Shown here piece after piece: positions 1-9,072 of a stretch of 64,000 nt of DNA. The stretch spans positions 558,001 to 622,000 of the forward strand of contig NZ_JAKNCJ010000002.1 in the NCBI RefSeq assembly GCF_023509525.1. The letters are read 5' to 3'. The notes beneath the pieces are model-generated. The model was given only the letters and a program-made list of their open reading frames with translations, had not been told where the DNA came from and made no database searches. Origin of the DNA: Brachybacterium equifaecis (GTDB lineage: Bacteria > Actinomycetota > Actinomycetes > Actinomycetales > Dermabacteraceae). Made by a program: the position numbers and the translations under genes. How positions within the stretch are numbered: the stretch's first letter is position 1; the number at the start of each line of letters is the position of its first letter.

Positions 1-638
1 AAACCCTCCGTGCGCTCGCGCGCGGTGCGGTCGCGGGCATCCCCGGGGATCGCGGCGAGCGCGCGGCAGCCCCGGGCCACGAGGTGCTCGGCAGCCATGG
101 CGCCCGCCGCGGCGTAGTCGGGCATGAGCACCGGATCCGCCGGATCGGCGCTGCGGGTGAAGACGTACGCCGTCGGCACCGAGACCTTCTCGCGCAGCGA
201 GGGGAGCACCGACAGCGGGCCGTCGCCGACCACGAGCAGGCCGTCGATCCGGCGCGAGCGCAGGGTGTCGATGTGGCGGGCCAGGGCGCAGTCGTCGAAG
301 TCCGCGTCGTGCAGGATGACGCCCGTGTCGTGGAGGCCGAGCTCGCGGATCGCCCCCAGTGAGATCGGCCCCGACCAGGTGCCGCGGGCGTGGTGGGTCA
401 GCATCCCGATGATGCCCGAGCGCCCCGAGGCGAAGGCGCGGGCCAGCCCGCTGGGCCGGAAGTCCAGCTCGCGCGCCGCGCTGACGACGCGAGCGCGCGT
501 GCTCTCGGCGACGCGGCTCGCTCCGGAGAGCGCGCGCGAGGCGGTGGCCACGGAGACGCCGGCGGCGCGGGCGACCTCGTGGAGGGTCGGCTCGCGGGGG
601 GACGGATCGCGGGGTGCGGGATCTTCGGGGGTGCGCAC
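1..638 (-). CDS. LacI-family transcriptional regulator (3' end cut by window edge)
   Basis: DNA-binding repressor whose sugar-sensing domain runs off the window, so about 212 residues are visible. A GTG start at 638 is chosen because GAGAGG lies 6 nt upstream. A LacI helix-turn-helix follows at about residues 18-40 (TLHEVARAAGVSVATASRAL), then the hinge and a periplasmic-binding-protein-like domain. The last visible residues, RTEGF, are typical of the family. It is divergent from the hexuronate genes uxaC and uxuB, so it probably represses them in response to a uronate or its breakdown product; that is inferred from position only. Confidence 0.88.
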   Translation of the reverse strand, partial: MRTPEDPAPRDPSPREPTLHEVARAAGVSVATASRALSGASRVAESTRARVVSAARELDFRPSGLARAFASGRSGIIGMLTHHARGTWSGPISLGAIRELGLHDTGVILHDADFDDCALARHIDTLRSRRIDGLLVVGDGPLSVLPSLREKVSVPTAYVFTRSADPADPVLMPDYAAAGAMAAEHLVARGCRALAAIPGDARDRTARERTEG

Positions 639-940
639 GCGATGCCTCTCTGCGGGGGAAGAAGGGCAGGCGCCCACGATACGTCCGACCCCTGGACGCC
701 CGCGGTCGGGCAGGGGGGACGCGCCCGTCGGCCCAGCCCATCAGGCGCGCGCGGCGGGCCCGTCGGCCGGGGCGGATCCCTGATCCCACGTGCAAACATC
801 GGCAACCAGTGACCCCCGGCCCCCGAATCGGGGGAGCATCCTGGGGTAGGGCACGTCACATTCCGCACGCGCGGAGGGCGATGCCGACTACGCGTCACGG
901 CCCGACAGGACCGCGCCGTCGAGCTCTCGAGGAGGAGACC
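639..940. promoter_or_regulatory. Divergent promoter region lacI / uxaC
   Basis: This 302-bp gap holds the promoters of the LacI gene (leftward) and uxaC (rightward). A 15-nt palindrome, CCCCCGAATCGGGGG, lies at 820-834. It is the only strong symmetrical sequence here and could be an operator or a small hairpin. I see no clear LacI-type box with a central CG pair and no convincing -35/-10 pair. Confidence 0.35.
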
Positions 941-2371
941 ATGAACGCTGCACGCCTGACCCTTGACCCGAACCGCGCCTTCCCCGCCGATCCGGGCACG
1001 CGCGAGATCGCCGTGCGGATCTACGAGCACGTGAAGGACCTGCCGATCATCTCGATGCACGGCCACGTGGAGGCGCAGGCGTTCGCGGAGAACACCCCCT
1101 TCCCCGATCCCGCGCAGCTGCTGATCGTGCCGGACCACTACGTGTTCCGCATGCTCGCCTCGCAGGGCGTGAACCTCGATGACCTGGGCGTCCCCCGCCA
1201 GGACGGCGGCGCGGTCGAGACCGACTCGCGCGCCATCTGGAAGCGCTTCTGCGAGAACTGGAAGCTGTACCGCGGCACGCCCTCGCGCTTCTGGATCGAG
1301 CACGAGCTCGTCGAGGTGTTCGGCGTCGACCTCGTGCCGTCGGCCGAGACGGCTGACGCGATCTACGACCAGATCGCCTCCGTGATCGCCGAGGAGGACT
1401 TCACGCCCCAGGGCCTGCTGGACCGCTTCGACATCGAGATCATCTCCACCACCGACCCGGCCTCCTCGGATCTGGAGTTCCACCGGCAGATCCGCGAGCA
1501 GGGCCTCGGCCACCGCGTGGTGCCGACGTTCCGCCCCGACGCCGCGCTCACCCTCACCGGGCCGACCTTCAAGGCCGAGGTCGAGGCGATCGGGAAGCTG
1601 TCGGGCGAGGATGTCTCGACCTACGAGGGCTACCTCGCCGCGCTGCGCCACCGCCGCCGCGCGTTCATCGAGGCCGGCGCCCGCGCCACCGACCACGGCC
1701 ACCTGCTGCCGAACACCCAGCCCCTGCCCGACGAGGAGGCCGCCGCGCTCTACGGCCGCGCGGTCGCGGGCGAGGAGATCAGCGCCGAGGAGGGCGCCGC
1801 GTTCGAGGCGCACATGCTCTTCCAGATGGCGAAGATGTCCACCGAGGACGGCCTGGTCATGCAGATCCACCCGGGCGTGCGCCGCGACCACTCCACCGAG
1901 ATCCTCGAGACCTACGGCAAGGACAAGGGCTACGACATCCCGATCGGCGTGGATTACACCCGCGGCGTGCAGCCGATGCTCGACGCCTTCGGCCGGAACC
2001 CGAACTTCCACTGCATCCTGTTCACGATCGACGAGACCGTGTACTCGCGCGAGCTCGCGCCGATCGCCGGCACGTACCCGGCCGTGCGCCTCGGCGCCCC
2101 GTGGTGGTTCATCGACTCCCCCGACGGCATGCGCCGCTTCCGCGAGCTCGCCACCGAGACCGCCGGCTTCTACAACACCTCGGGCTTTGTGGACGACACG
2201 CGCGCGTTCGCCTCGATCCCAGCCCGCCACGACCTGGCGCGCCGCATCGACGCCGGCTACCTCGCGAACCTCGTGGCCGAGGGCCGCCTGACCGAGGAGG
2301 AGGCCATCGAGACGGCCGTCGACCTCACCAGCACCCTGCCGAAGGCGTCCTACCCGCCGATCGCGCACTGA
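941..2371 (+). CDS. uxaC: Glucuronate isomerase
   Basis: Converts D-glucuronate to D-fructuronate and galacturonate to tagaturonate, the first step of hexuronate breakdown in the cytoplasm. The 476-residue protein has the normal family length. It carries the amidohydrolase-fold metal motif H40-G-H42 near the N-terminus, the IHPGVRRDHS segment in the middle and the late RLGAPWWFIDS stretch, all typical of UxaC. ATG 941 follows GAGGAG by 4 nt. The fructuronate-reducing enzyme follows after 38 nt, so the two are probably one operon under the divergent LacI regulator. Uronate kinase and mannonate dehydratase are not in the window. Confidence 0.95.
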   Translation: MNAARLTLDPNRAFPADPGTREIAVRIYEHVKDLPIISMHGHVEAQAFAENTPFPDPAQLLIVPDHYVFRMLASQGVNLDDLGVPRQDGGAVETDSRAIWKRFCENWKLYRGTPSRFWIEHELVEVFGVDLVPSAETADAIYDQIASVIAEEDFTPQGLLDRFDIEIISTTDPASSDLEFHRQIREQGLGHRVVPTFRPDAALTLTGPTFKAEVEAIGKLSGEDVSTYEGYLAALRHRRRAFIEAGARATDHGHLLPNTQPLPDEEAAALYGRAVAGEEISAEEGAAFEAHMLFQMAKMSTEDGLVMQIHPGVRRDHSTEILETYGKDKGYDIPIGVDYTRGVQPMLDAFGRNPNFHCILFTIDETVYSRELAPIAGTYPAVRLGAPWWFIDSPDGMRRFRELATETAGFYNTSGFVDDTRAFASIPARHDLARRIDAGYLANLVAEGRLTEEEAIETAVDLTSTLPKASYPPIAH

Positions 2372-2409
2372 TCCGGCCTGGACCCGAGAACCGTTCGAAG
2401 GAGAGCATC

Positions 2410-3678
2410 ATGAGCGACCCCACCGGCTCCCGCCGCCTCGTCCACCTGGGCATCGGCAACTTCGCCCGCGCCCACACCCTCGTCTACACCGCAGCCGCCG
2501 AGGGGTGGCGCGTCAGCGCCTTCACCGGGCGGTCGGCCGACATCGCCGACGTCCTGAACGCCCAGGACGGCAAGTACGGGCTCGTGGTCCGCGAGCCCGG
2601 CGGTGATGAGGTCACGGTGATGGACATCCTCGATGACGTCCATCCCGCATCCGACGTCGAGGCGCTCTCGCGCCTGCTCGCCGATCCCGAGACCGCGGTG
2701 GTCACGCTGACCATCACGGAGAAGGGCTATTCGGCGGGGAACGACCCGGAGACCTCGGCCCCCGCCCGTCTCGCGGTGGCGCTGAAGGCCCGCCGAGAGG
2801 CCGGCGTCGAGGAGCCGATCGCGCTGGTCTCCTGCGACAACCTGCCGGGCAACGGCGCCGTGCTGCGCGAGGCCGTGCTGGCCGCAGCGGACGCCGAGAC
2901 CCGCGAGTGGTTCGACGACCACGTGGACGTCGTCTCGACGATGGTCGACCGCATCACGCCGGCGTCCTCCGAGGCTGACGCCGAGGTCGTGCGCGAGGCC
3001 ACCGGCCTCGAGGACCGCGCGACCGTGGTGACCGAGCCCTTCAAGGAGTGGGTGGTGCAGGACGTGTTCCGCGGCGCCCGCCCCGCGTGGGAGAAGGCCG
3101 GTGCGCAGCTCACCGACGACGTCGAGCTCCACGAGAAGCGCAAGCTGCGCCTGCTTAACGGCGCCCACTCGTTCATGGCGTACGCGGGCCAGCTCGCCGG
3201 CCACGAGCGCGTGGACCAGGCGATCGCGGATCCCGCGGTGCGAGAGCTCGTGGAGAAGGTCTGGGCCGACACCCGCGCGACCCTCGACCTGCCGGCCGAG
3301 GAGCTCGACGCGTACACCTCGGCCCTGCTCGCGCGCTTCGAGAACCCGCGGATGGCCGATCAGCTGAACCGCATCGCGGCCGACGGCTCCGAGAAGCTGC
3401 GGGTGCGCGCGCTGCCCGTGATCGCCGAGCGCGGCGGGGCGGACTCCGCACCGGGCGCGGTGAACATGATCGCGGGGTGGACGGCGCTCATGACCGAGCG
3501 CGCCCGCGGCGGCGTGGAGATCAGCGATCCCCGTGCCGAGGCGATCGTGGAGGCCGGGAAGCTCGAGGACGACACCGCGCGCGTGCGCGCCCTGCTCGAT
3601 CAGATCGTCGACGGCGGCGCCGAGGACTCCCTGGTCGAGGCCGTGGTCGCCGCGGAGAAGGCCCTCCCCCGGGCCTGA
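2410..3678 (+). CDS. uxuB: Mannitol dehydrogenase-family oxidoreductase, probable fructuronate reductase (D-mannonate oxidoreductase)
   Basis: A 422-residue member of the long-chain polyol dehydrogenase family, which reduces fructuronate to mannonate with NADH. The N-terminal nucleotide-binding segment reads LVHLGIGNFARAHTLVY. The family catalytic motif K-x4-N-x2-H is present at K245, N250 and H253 (KLRLLNGAHS). ATG 2410 follows GAAGGAG. Proximity to uxaC favours fructuronate over mannitol or tagaturonate as substrate; the symbol rests on that context, because family members are hard to separate by sequence alone. The gene ends just before a palindromic repeat. Confidence 0.85.
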   Translation: MSDPTGSRRLVHLGIGNFARAHTLVYTAAAEGWRVSAFTGRSADIADVLNAQDGKYGLVVREPGGDEVTVMDILDDVHPASDVEALSRLLADPETAVVTLTITEKGYSAGNDPETSAPARLAVALKARREAGVEEPIALVSCDNLPGNGAVLREAVLAAADAETREWFDDHVDVVSTMVDRITPASSEADAEVVREATGLEDRATVVTEPFKEWVVQDVFRGARPAWEKAGAQLTDDVELHEKRKLRLLNGAHSFMAYAGQLAGHERVDQAIADPAVRELVEKVWADTRATLDLPAEELDAYTSALLARFENPRMADQLNRIAADGSEKLRVRALPVIAERGGADSAPGAVNMIAGWTALMTERARGGVEISDPRAEAIVEAGKLEDDTARVRALLDQIVDGGAEDSLVEAVVAAEKALPRA

Positions 3679-3754
3679 GGCTGCGCAGCAGTCCCGATCC
3701 GGGCCGGATCGGGGCTCTCCGGGGGTCCAGATCCGGGCCGGATTCGGGCTCTGG

Positions 3755-3830
3755 CAGCAAAAACATCGGTGTGAGGGCCGGTGACCTGGCATATGCCACG
3801 TCACCGGCCCTCACACCGAGGAATCTGCTG
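3755..3830. repeat. Palindromic intergenic repeat, family A copy 1
   Basis: A 76-nt near-perfect inverted repeat. The outer ends are CAGCA and TGCTG, the main arms run from CGGTGTGAGGGCCGGTGAC to its complement, and the centre is the palindrome TGGCATATGCCA. It sits between two convergent genes (fructuronate reductase and aldo/keto reductase), so it could act as a two-way terminator. Almost the same element recurs at 5126-5201 and a diverged one at 40537-40614. Confidence 0.9.
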
Positions 3831-3874
3831 GAACAGCGGGCTCACGGCCCCCTCTCCCTGGCTCAGATGCCGGC

Positions 3875-4872
3875 TCAGGCGCCGCTGCCTCCGGCGGCGC
3901 GGGCGCCGTCCTCGAGGCGCTGCATGTGCGCAGGCGTGAGCTGGAGGTCCCCCGCGGCGAGGTTCTGCTCAAGGTGGTGCACGGAGGACGTCCCGGAGAT
4001 GAGCACGCTGCGGGGAGAGACAGCCAGCAGCCATGCCTGACCGACCTGCATCGCAGTCGCGCCGAGCTCCTCCGCGATCTCCTGCACCACTGGCAGCTCG
4101 ACGACCCGCGGCAGATTCCCGAAGCCGCCGCCGAGCGGGAAGTACGGCACCCAGGCGATGCCCTCGCGCTCGCACAGCCGGAGCAGGTCGCTGTCCCCCT
4201 GGTCGGCGAGGTTGAAGATGTTCTGGACGGCGACGATCCCCGCCGGCAGCGCCTCGCGCAGCTGGTCGAGGCTGACGTGGCTGAGGCCGATCCCGCCGAT
4301 CACTCCCTCCGCGCGCAGGCCCGAGAGGACCTCGAGCTGCGCGGCGAGCGGCACCTGCTGGTCCTCCGGCGAGAGGAGCCCCGGGCCCTGGTCGGCGCGG
4401 CGCAGGTAGACGAGATCGAGACGGTCGGTGCGGAGGGTCTCGAGGTTCTGCTCGATGCTGCGGCGCAGATCGGAAGGATGCTGCGCGAGCGCCATCGGGA
4501 AGGGGCCATCAGGCGTGGAGACGGCGCCCGCCTTGGTGGCCAGGAGGATCTCCTCCCGGCGGTCGCCGAGGGCCCCGGCGAGCAGCGCGATCGCGCGGCC
4601 GTCCCCGTAGAAGTGGGCGGTGTCGAAGTGGCGGATGCCCAGTTCGAAGGCGCGGCGCAGCAGCTCGACGGCACCGGCTCGCGCCTGCGGATCCGACGCC
4701 GCGCGGGTCAGCGACCCATGCCGTAGCCGATCCGGGGCGTCGGCCGCCCCAGGAGCTCCAGCACGCCTCCGGGCGCGGGGGCGTCGGCGGCAGACCGGCC
4801 GGCGGGCGCGGACTGCGGCGCAGGGCCGGTGGGGCCAGGTTCGGGGGTGCTGCCAGCGGAGTGGGGCGTCAT
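3875..4872 (-). pseudogene. Aldo/keto reductase with a 1-nt frameshift
   Basis: NAD(P)H-dependent carbonyl reductase family. ATG 4872 is preceded by AGGAGA. The first about 54 codons lead to IGYGMGR and then a TGA at about 4710. The remainder continues in another frame, with the cofactor/catalytic segments RHFDTAHFYGDG and LLATKAG and a typical C-terminal barrel region. Adding one base at about 4711 restores a 332-residue protein, the normal family length. The change is therefore one missing base: a recent inactivation or a sequencing error. It ends at the first palindromic repeat and begins beyond the second. Confidence 0.82.
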
Positions 4873-5026
4873 CGTGGGATCTCCTGTCGTGCGACTGGCC
4901 CCGATCATCCCACCCGAGCCTCCCTGCCCCTGCACCACGAGCGCGGCCCGGCCCGGCCGGCGGGGGCATCCTCGTCTGGCGAGCGCGGGCTCGTCCGGAG
5001 GGCAGGCCCCTGCACGCCCGGGAGGG

Positions 5027-5082
5027 CCCGGCAGGCCCCGGCAGGCCCAGGTGCCCCGGCAGACCCCGGCAGACCCAGATGC
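5027..5082. repeat. Two tandem 28-bp units
   Basis: Two adjacent 28-bp units starting CCCGGCAGGCCCCGGC and CCCGGCAGACCCCGGC differ at only a few positions. Each contains a shorter CCCGGCAG half-repeat. They lie in the 350-bp gap (4873-5222) between the aldo/keto reductase start and the end of the symporter gene. That gap otherwise holds the second family A palindrome and no supportable gene. Confidence 0.7.
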
Positions 5083-5125
5083 CCATGTGCCAAGGAAGCC
5101 CCCGGCAGGCCTAGTCAGCCACCAG

Positions 5126-5201
5126 CAGCAAAAAGATCGGTGTGAGGGCCGGTGACCTGCAATATGGCACGTCACCGGCCCTCACACCGAGGAATCTGCT
5201 G
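5126..5201. repeat. Palindromic intergenic repeat, family A copy 2
   Basis: Same 76-nt length and arms as the copy at 3755-3830, with a handful of differences, mainly at the centre (CTGCAATATGGCAC instead of CTGGCATATGCCAC). It lies 21 nt past the stop codon of the minus-strand symporter gene, a position suited to transcription termination. Confidence 0.9.
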
Positions 5202-5222
5202 GCGATGCCAGCCGCAGCGGCG

Positions 5223-6842
5223 TCAGCGCGCCGCGTGCGAGCCCTTGCCCGAGCTCGCGGCGCCGGTGGCGGCCGCAGTCGAGGGGGCGAGGCGATGCGC
5301 GGGCACCACCCCGTCCTTCAGCGAGGCGACCATCTCGTCGAACTCCTCGGTCACGGCGACCGGGGGCTTCGGGGTGATCAGCGAGACGAGGACCGCGAGG
5401 ACCAGGCAGATCAGGAAGCCGGGCACGATCTCGTAGAGGTGCTCCCCGTTGAACAGGTTCGCTGCCTCGTCGAAGGGGACCACCTGCCTGATGCCGCGGA
5501 TGGTCTGGAACCCGCCGCCCCACCAGAAGGCGGTGAGGGCGCCCGCGACCATGCCCACGAATGCTCCGGCGGTGGTCATTCGCCGCCAGAACAGGCTCAG
5601 CAGCACGATCGGGCCGAAGGCCGCGCCGAACCCGGCCCAGGCGAAGGAGACCAGGTCGAGGATCGAGTTCTTCGGATTGAGCGCCAGGATCACCGCGAGC
5701 AGGGAGACCGCGAGCACGCCGAGGCGGCCGGCCCAGAGCTTCGCGCCGGCGCCCATGCGGATGTTCACGCCCTCGAGGATGTCCTCCACGAGCGCGGAGG
5801 AGCTCACCACGAGCTGCGAGGACAGGGTCGACATGATGGCCGCGAGGACGGCGGCCAGCAGCAGGCCCGCGATGAGCGGGTGGAAGAGGATCTGGGCGAG
5901 GTCGAGGAACACGGACTCGCCGTTCTCGTTCGTCAGCACCGCATCCTGGTGCTGCTGGAAGTACGCGAGGCCCGCCATGGCGGTGAAGATCGCGCCGACC
6001 ACGCACAGGATCATCCAGCCGATGCCGACCACCAGGCCGTACTTCGCATCGCGCGAGGAGCGCAGGGCCATGAAGCGCACGATGATGTGGGGCTGTCCGA
6101 AGTAGCCGAGACCCCAGGCGAGCGAGGAGATCACGCCGATCGCGGTCGCGCCGCCGGTCATGGAGGTGAAGTCGGCGTTGACCTGCTGGATCGACTCCCA
6201 CATCGCGCCGGGGCCGCCGACTGCGAGCATCGCGGCGATCGGCACGGCGGCCAGCGAGACCAGCATGATCATGCCCTGCACGACGTCGGTGTAGGTGGCG
6301 CCGAGGAAGCCGCCGAACATCGTGTAGAGGATGGTGATGCCGGCGACGAGCAGCATGCCGGTGAGGTAGGAGCCGCCGAACATGGACTCGAAGAACACGC
6401 CGCCGGCGACCATGCCGGAGGAGACGTAGAACGTGAAGAACACGAGGATCACGACGCCGGCCGCGATGCGCAGCACGCGCGTGCGGTCGTGGAGACGGTT
6501 GCCGAAGAAGCTCGGCACCGTGAGCGAGTTGTTCGCGATCGCGGTGTACTGGCGCAGACGGGGAGCGACGAGCCACCAGTTCAGGGCGGCGCCGACGGTG
6601 AGGCCGACCGCGATCCAGCTCTCGACGAGCCCGGAGATGTAGAGCGCGCCGGGCAGGCCCATGAGCAGCCAGCCCGACATGTCGGAGGCGCCGGCGGACA
6701 GCGCCGCGGTGAAGGGATGCAGCTGGCGGCCGCCGAGGATGTACTCGTCGCCGTCGCTGGTCTTGCGGAAGGCATAGAGGCCGATGCCGAGCATCGCGAG
6801 GAAGTAGATCGCGAGCGCGATGATCTTGAATGTCAGGTCCAT
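5223..6842 (-). CDS. putP: Sodium/proline symporter (solute:sodium symporter family)
   Basis: Integral membrane importer that couples proline uptake to Na+ entry. The 539-residue protein begins MDLTFKIIALAIYFLAMLGI and shows about a dozen hydrophobic segments spread over the full length. PutP-like landmarks include the early YILGGRQLHPFTAALSAGAS loop, the WLMGLPGALY region and the later LILSTLSSQL-type helix (here IMSTLSSQLVV). The start is the ATG at 6842, the first Met before the first helix, with a weak GGTGG site. A mutated-substrate member of the same family cannot be excluded. It ends in a soluble Ala-rich tail. Confidence 0.88.
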   Translation of the reverse strand: MDLTFKIIALAIYFLAMLGIGLYAFRKTSDGDEYILGGRQLHPFTAALSAGASDMSGWLLMGLPGALYISGLVESWIAVGLTVGAALNWWLVAPRLRQYTAIANNSLTVPSFFGNRLHDRTRVLRIAAGVVILVFFTFYVSSGMVAGGVFFESMFGGSYLTGMLLVAGITILYTMFGGFLGATYTDVVQGMIMLVSLAAVPIAAMLAVGGPGAMWESIQQVNADFTSMTGGATAIGVISSLAWGLGYFGQPHIIVRFMALRSSRDAKYGLVVGIGWMILCVVGAIFTAMAGLAYFQQHQDAVLTNENGESVFLDLAQILFHPLIAGLLLAAVLAAIMSTLSSQLVVSSSALVEDILEGVNIRMGAGAKLWAGRLGVLAVSLLAVILALNPKNSILDLVSFAWAGFGAAFGPIVLLSLFWRRMTTAGAFVGMVAGALTAFWWGGGFQTIRGIRQVVPFDEAANLFNGEHLYEIVPGFLICLVLAVLVSLITPKPPVAVTEEFDEMVASLKDGVVPAHRLAPSTAAATGAASSGKGSHAAR

Positions 6843-7054
6843 GGGACCACCGTTCGTCGGGGACCGTGCGGTCCGGGGCGGAGACCGCTCAGCCGTGGGG
6901 CACGGGCGTCGGCCCCGCACAGCGATGTGCGCCGAGGGCCGCCCGACGGGAGCGGTGCACGGGGAGCATACCGACCATATCGACCTGAGAGGAACCGGGG
7001 CGCGAGCATCGAAGGCCCTCGGAGGGCGATCTCTGTCGCGGTGCTCGGATGGAC

Positions 7055-7089
7055 GAGAGGGGCGCCTCCGATGCGGAGGCGCCCCTCTC
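7055..7089 (-). terminator. Strong hairpin downstream of decayed sugar ABC genes
   Basis: A perfect 16-bp stem, GAGAGGGGCGCCTCCG with its complement, around an ATG loop. It lies 90 nt past the last codon of the minus-strand permease remnant and before the symporter promoter. No T-run follows, as is common in high-GC actinobacteria. The rest of the 336-bp gap (6843-7178) shows nothing else. Confidence 0.75.
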
Positions 7090-7178
7090 GGGCGGGATCG
7101 GCGGGTTCAGCACCCGGCTCCTCGGCGGGGTCAGCCCCCGGCCCCTCGGCGGGCGGAGGAGCCTGCCCCGCGGCGGGC

Positions 7179-7606
7179 TCAGCCCTTGACCGCTCCGGCC
7201 GAGGTGTTCATGATGCGCCGCTGGAACACGAGGAACACGATCGCGACCGGCACCGTCATCAGCGCGGCGGCGGCGAGCTTCAGCGGGTACTGCGTGCCCT
7301 GGGAGAGCTGGCCGCTCGCGAGCTGGGCGACGCCCTTGGTGAGCGTGGTCAGCTCGGGCGACTGGGTGGAGACGATGAAGTGGTTCATCTCGTTCCAGGA
7401 GCCCTGGAAGCTCAGGATGATGATCGTCATCAGGGCGGGGTCGCCATCGGCAGCACGATCGACCAGAAGGTGCGGAAGGTGCCGGCGCCGTCGATCCGGG
7501 CCTGCTCCTCCACGGACTTCGGGATCGACTCGAAGAAGTTCTTCATGATGAACACGCCGGCGGCGGCATCGGGGCCGAGGGGGCTGCGGCGTCGCCGAGC
7601 GGTCAT
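7179..7606 (-). pseudogene. Carbohydrate ABC permease remnant (MalG/MsmG type)
   Basis: Starts with a good ATG after AGGAGCTCC and a short basic N-terminus (MTARRRR). After about 17 codons it jumps to the conserved cytoplasmic EAA-loop region ([21 protein letters not shown]), so most upstream membrane segments are missing. A further single-base loss at about 7440 shifts the frame. The last 83 residues, with two hydrophobic stretches and the usual QRRIMNTSAGAVKG end, are intact. It would have been the inner-membrane subunit partnering the upstream binding protein. An internal deletion plus a frameshift make function very unlikely. Confidence 0.85.
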
Positions 7607-7644
7607 GTGGAGCTCCTGGGGAGTCGGGGCAAGGGGGGCCGACG

Positions 7645-7674
7645 GGAGCGGCCGCCCGCGGGGGCGGCCGCTCC
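7645..7674 (-). terminator. Intercistronic hairpin between binding-protein and permease genes
   Basis: A perfect 13-bp stem, GGAGCGGCCGCCC with its complement, around a 4-nt loop. It lies between the minus-strand solute-binding gene and the permease remnant. Such hairpins often lower expression of permeases relative to binding proteins. Short direct repeats (CGATCAGGCCG) lie between it and the binding-protein stop codon. Confidence 0.55.
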
Positions 7675-7733
7675 GTGCGCGATCAGGCCGGATCAGGTCG
7701 CGATCAGGCCGTCTCGCGCGAGATCACGCCGGA

Positions 7734-8999
7734 TCAGGCGAGGACGGACTCGAGGTTCGACTGCACCGAATCGAGGATCGCCTTCGGGTCGGCCGAGGCG
7801 AGGGACTCGAGCTGCGAGTTCAGGTCGGAGACGACGTCGGAGACGCCCTCCTGGCCGGGGACGTTCTTCGCGTACTCGGCCGAGGCGCTGAAGGCGGCGA
7901 GCTCGGGGTTGGCGGCCTGCCAGTCGCCCGCGACGGTCGAGAGCGAGGGCATGACGCCGAAGGCCTCGGCGAAGGCCATCTGCTGATCGGCCGAGGTCAG
8001 GAACTCGACGAGCGCGACCGCGTCCTCCTTGTGCGAGGAGTCGGCGGCGATGCCCCAGGCGTTGGTGAACTGCAGGGTGCCCTTGCCGGCGGGGCCTGCG
8101 GGCAGCTCGACGACCGTGTACTTCACGTCGGGGTAGTCGGCCTTCAGGCCGCCGACGATCCAGTTGCCCTCGATCGTCATGGCGCACAGGCCCTTGCCGA
8201 TCGCCTCTCCGCCCCAGCCGGCGCCGAGGTCCTTGGCGAACTTCATGTGGCCGGCTGCGAGCAGCGACTTCACGTAGTTCAGGGCCTCGACGTTCTGGGT
8301 CGAGTTCGCGGTGGCCTTGCCGTCGGTGACGAGCTCGCCGCCGGCCTGCGCCATGAAGGCGCCGAGGCGCTGGTACTCGCCCGAGGTCGCGAGGCCCACG
8401 ACGCTGCCCTGGGTCAGCTTCTGGGCAGCGGCGGCGAGCTGGTCCCAGGAGGCGGGGATGTCGGCGTCGGTCAGGCCCGCGGCCGCCCACAGGTCGGAGT
8501 TGATGACCAGGGCCAGGGTCGAGAAGTCCTTCGGGGCGCCGTACTGCTTGCCGTCGACGGTGAACGCCTCGACCAGGCCCGGGTAGAAGTCGCCGATGGT
8601 GGAGAGCGTGTCGCCGTAGGGCTCGAGGGAGCCGTTGCTCGCGTAGCCCGCGACCGCGTCGGCCGAGAGGTAGAAGACGTCCGAGGGCGAGCCGGAGGCG
8701 AAGCCCTGGGAGAGCTGCTGGCTGAGGTCGGAGGCCGGGATGACCTCGGCGGACTTGCCGGACTCCTTCGCCCAGGCGGCGACGGCGTCCTGGACTGCCT
8801 TCAGCTCGGCGTCGCCGGAGGCGCCGATGAGGACGCGCAGGCCGTCGCTGCTGCCGCCGGCGGAGCCGCCGTCGGAGGAGCCCGAGGAGTCGAAGCCCTA
8901 GCCGCCGCCGCAGGCGGCGAGGGTGAGGCCGAGGGCGGGGATCGCAGCCATGCCGGCGAGGACGCGGCGACGCTCGAGAGGAGTGCGGTGGGTGGTCAT
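7734..8999 (-). pseudogene. Carbohydrate ABC solute-binding lipoprotein with in-frame TAG
   Basis: A full-length (422-codon) extracellular sugar-binding lipoprotein. The signal peptide ends in the lipobox LTLAAC (Cys30), but codon 34 is TAG (complement of 8898-8900), directly after CGGG. Beyond it the frame stays open with clear binding-protein features (SDVFYLSADAVAGYA, PAGPAGKGTLQFTNAWGI). There is no other lesion, so a single C-to-T change from CAG would explain it, and the mutation looks recent. The product would be a 33-residue stub unless TAG is read through. It is downstream of a LacI repressor gene and upstream of a deleted permease. Confidence 0.88.
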
Positions 9000-9072
9000 G
9001 GTGTCTCCTAGGAAAGGTCGGGCCGCTGAGGCGGCCAGAGGGCTGCCGGCTCCAGGAGCCGGAGATCTGGGG

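Noticed and set aside
5142-9011. A 1289-codon open frame on the plus strand opposite the symporter and sugar-binding genes, and other very long antisense frames
   Set aside because: Composition is biased Gly/Arg/Asp/Glu, without domains or ribosome sites; it mirrors high-GC third positions of the real genes on the other strand.
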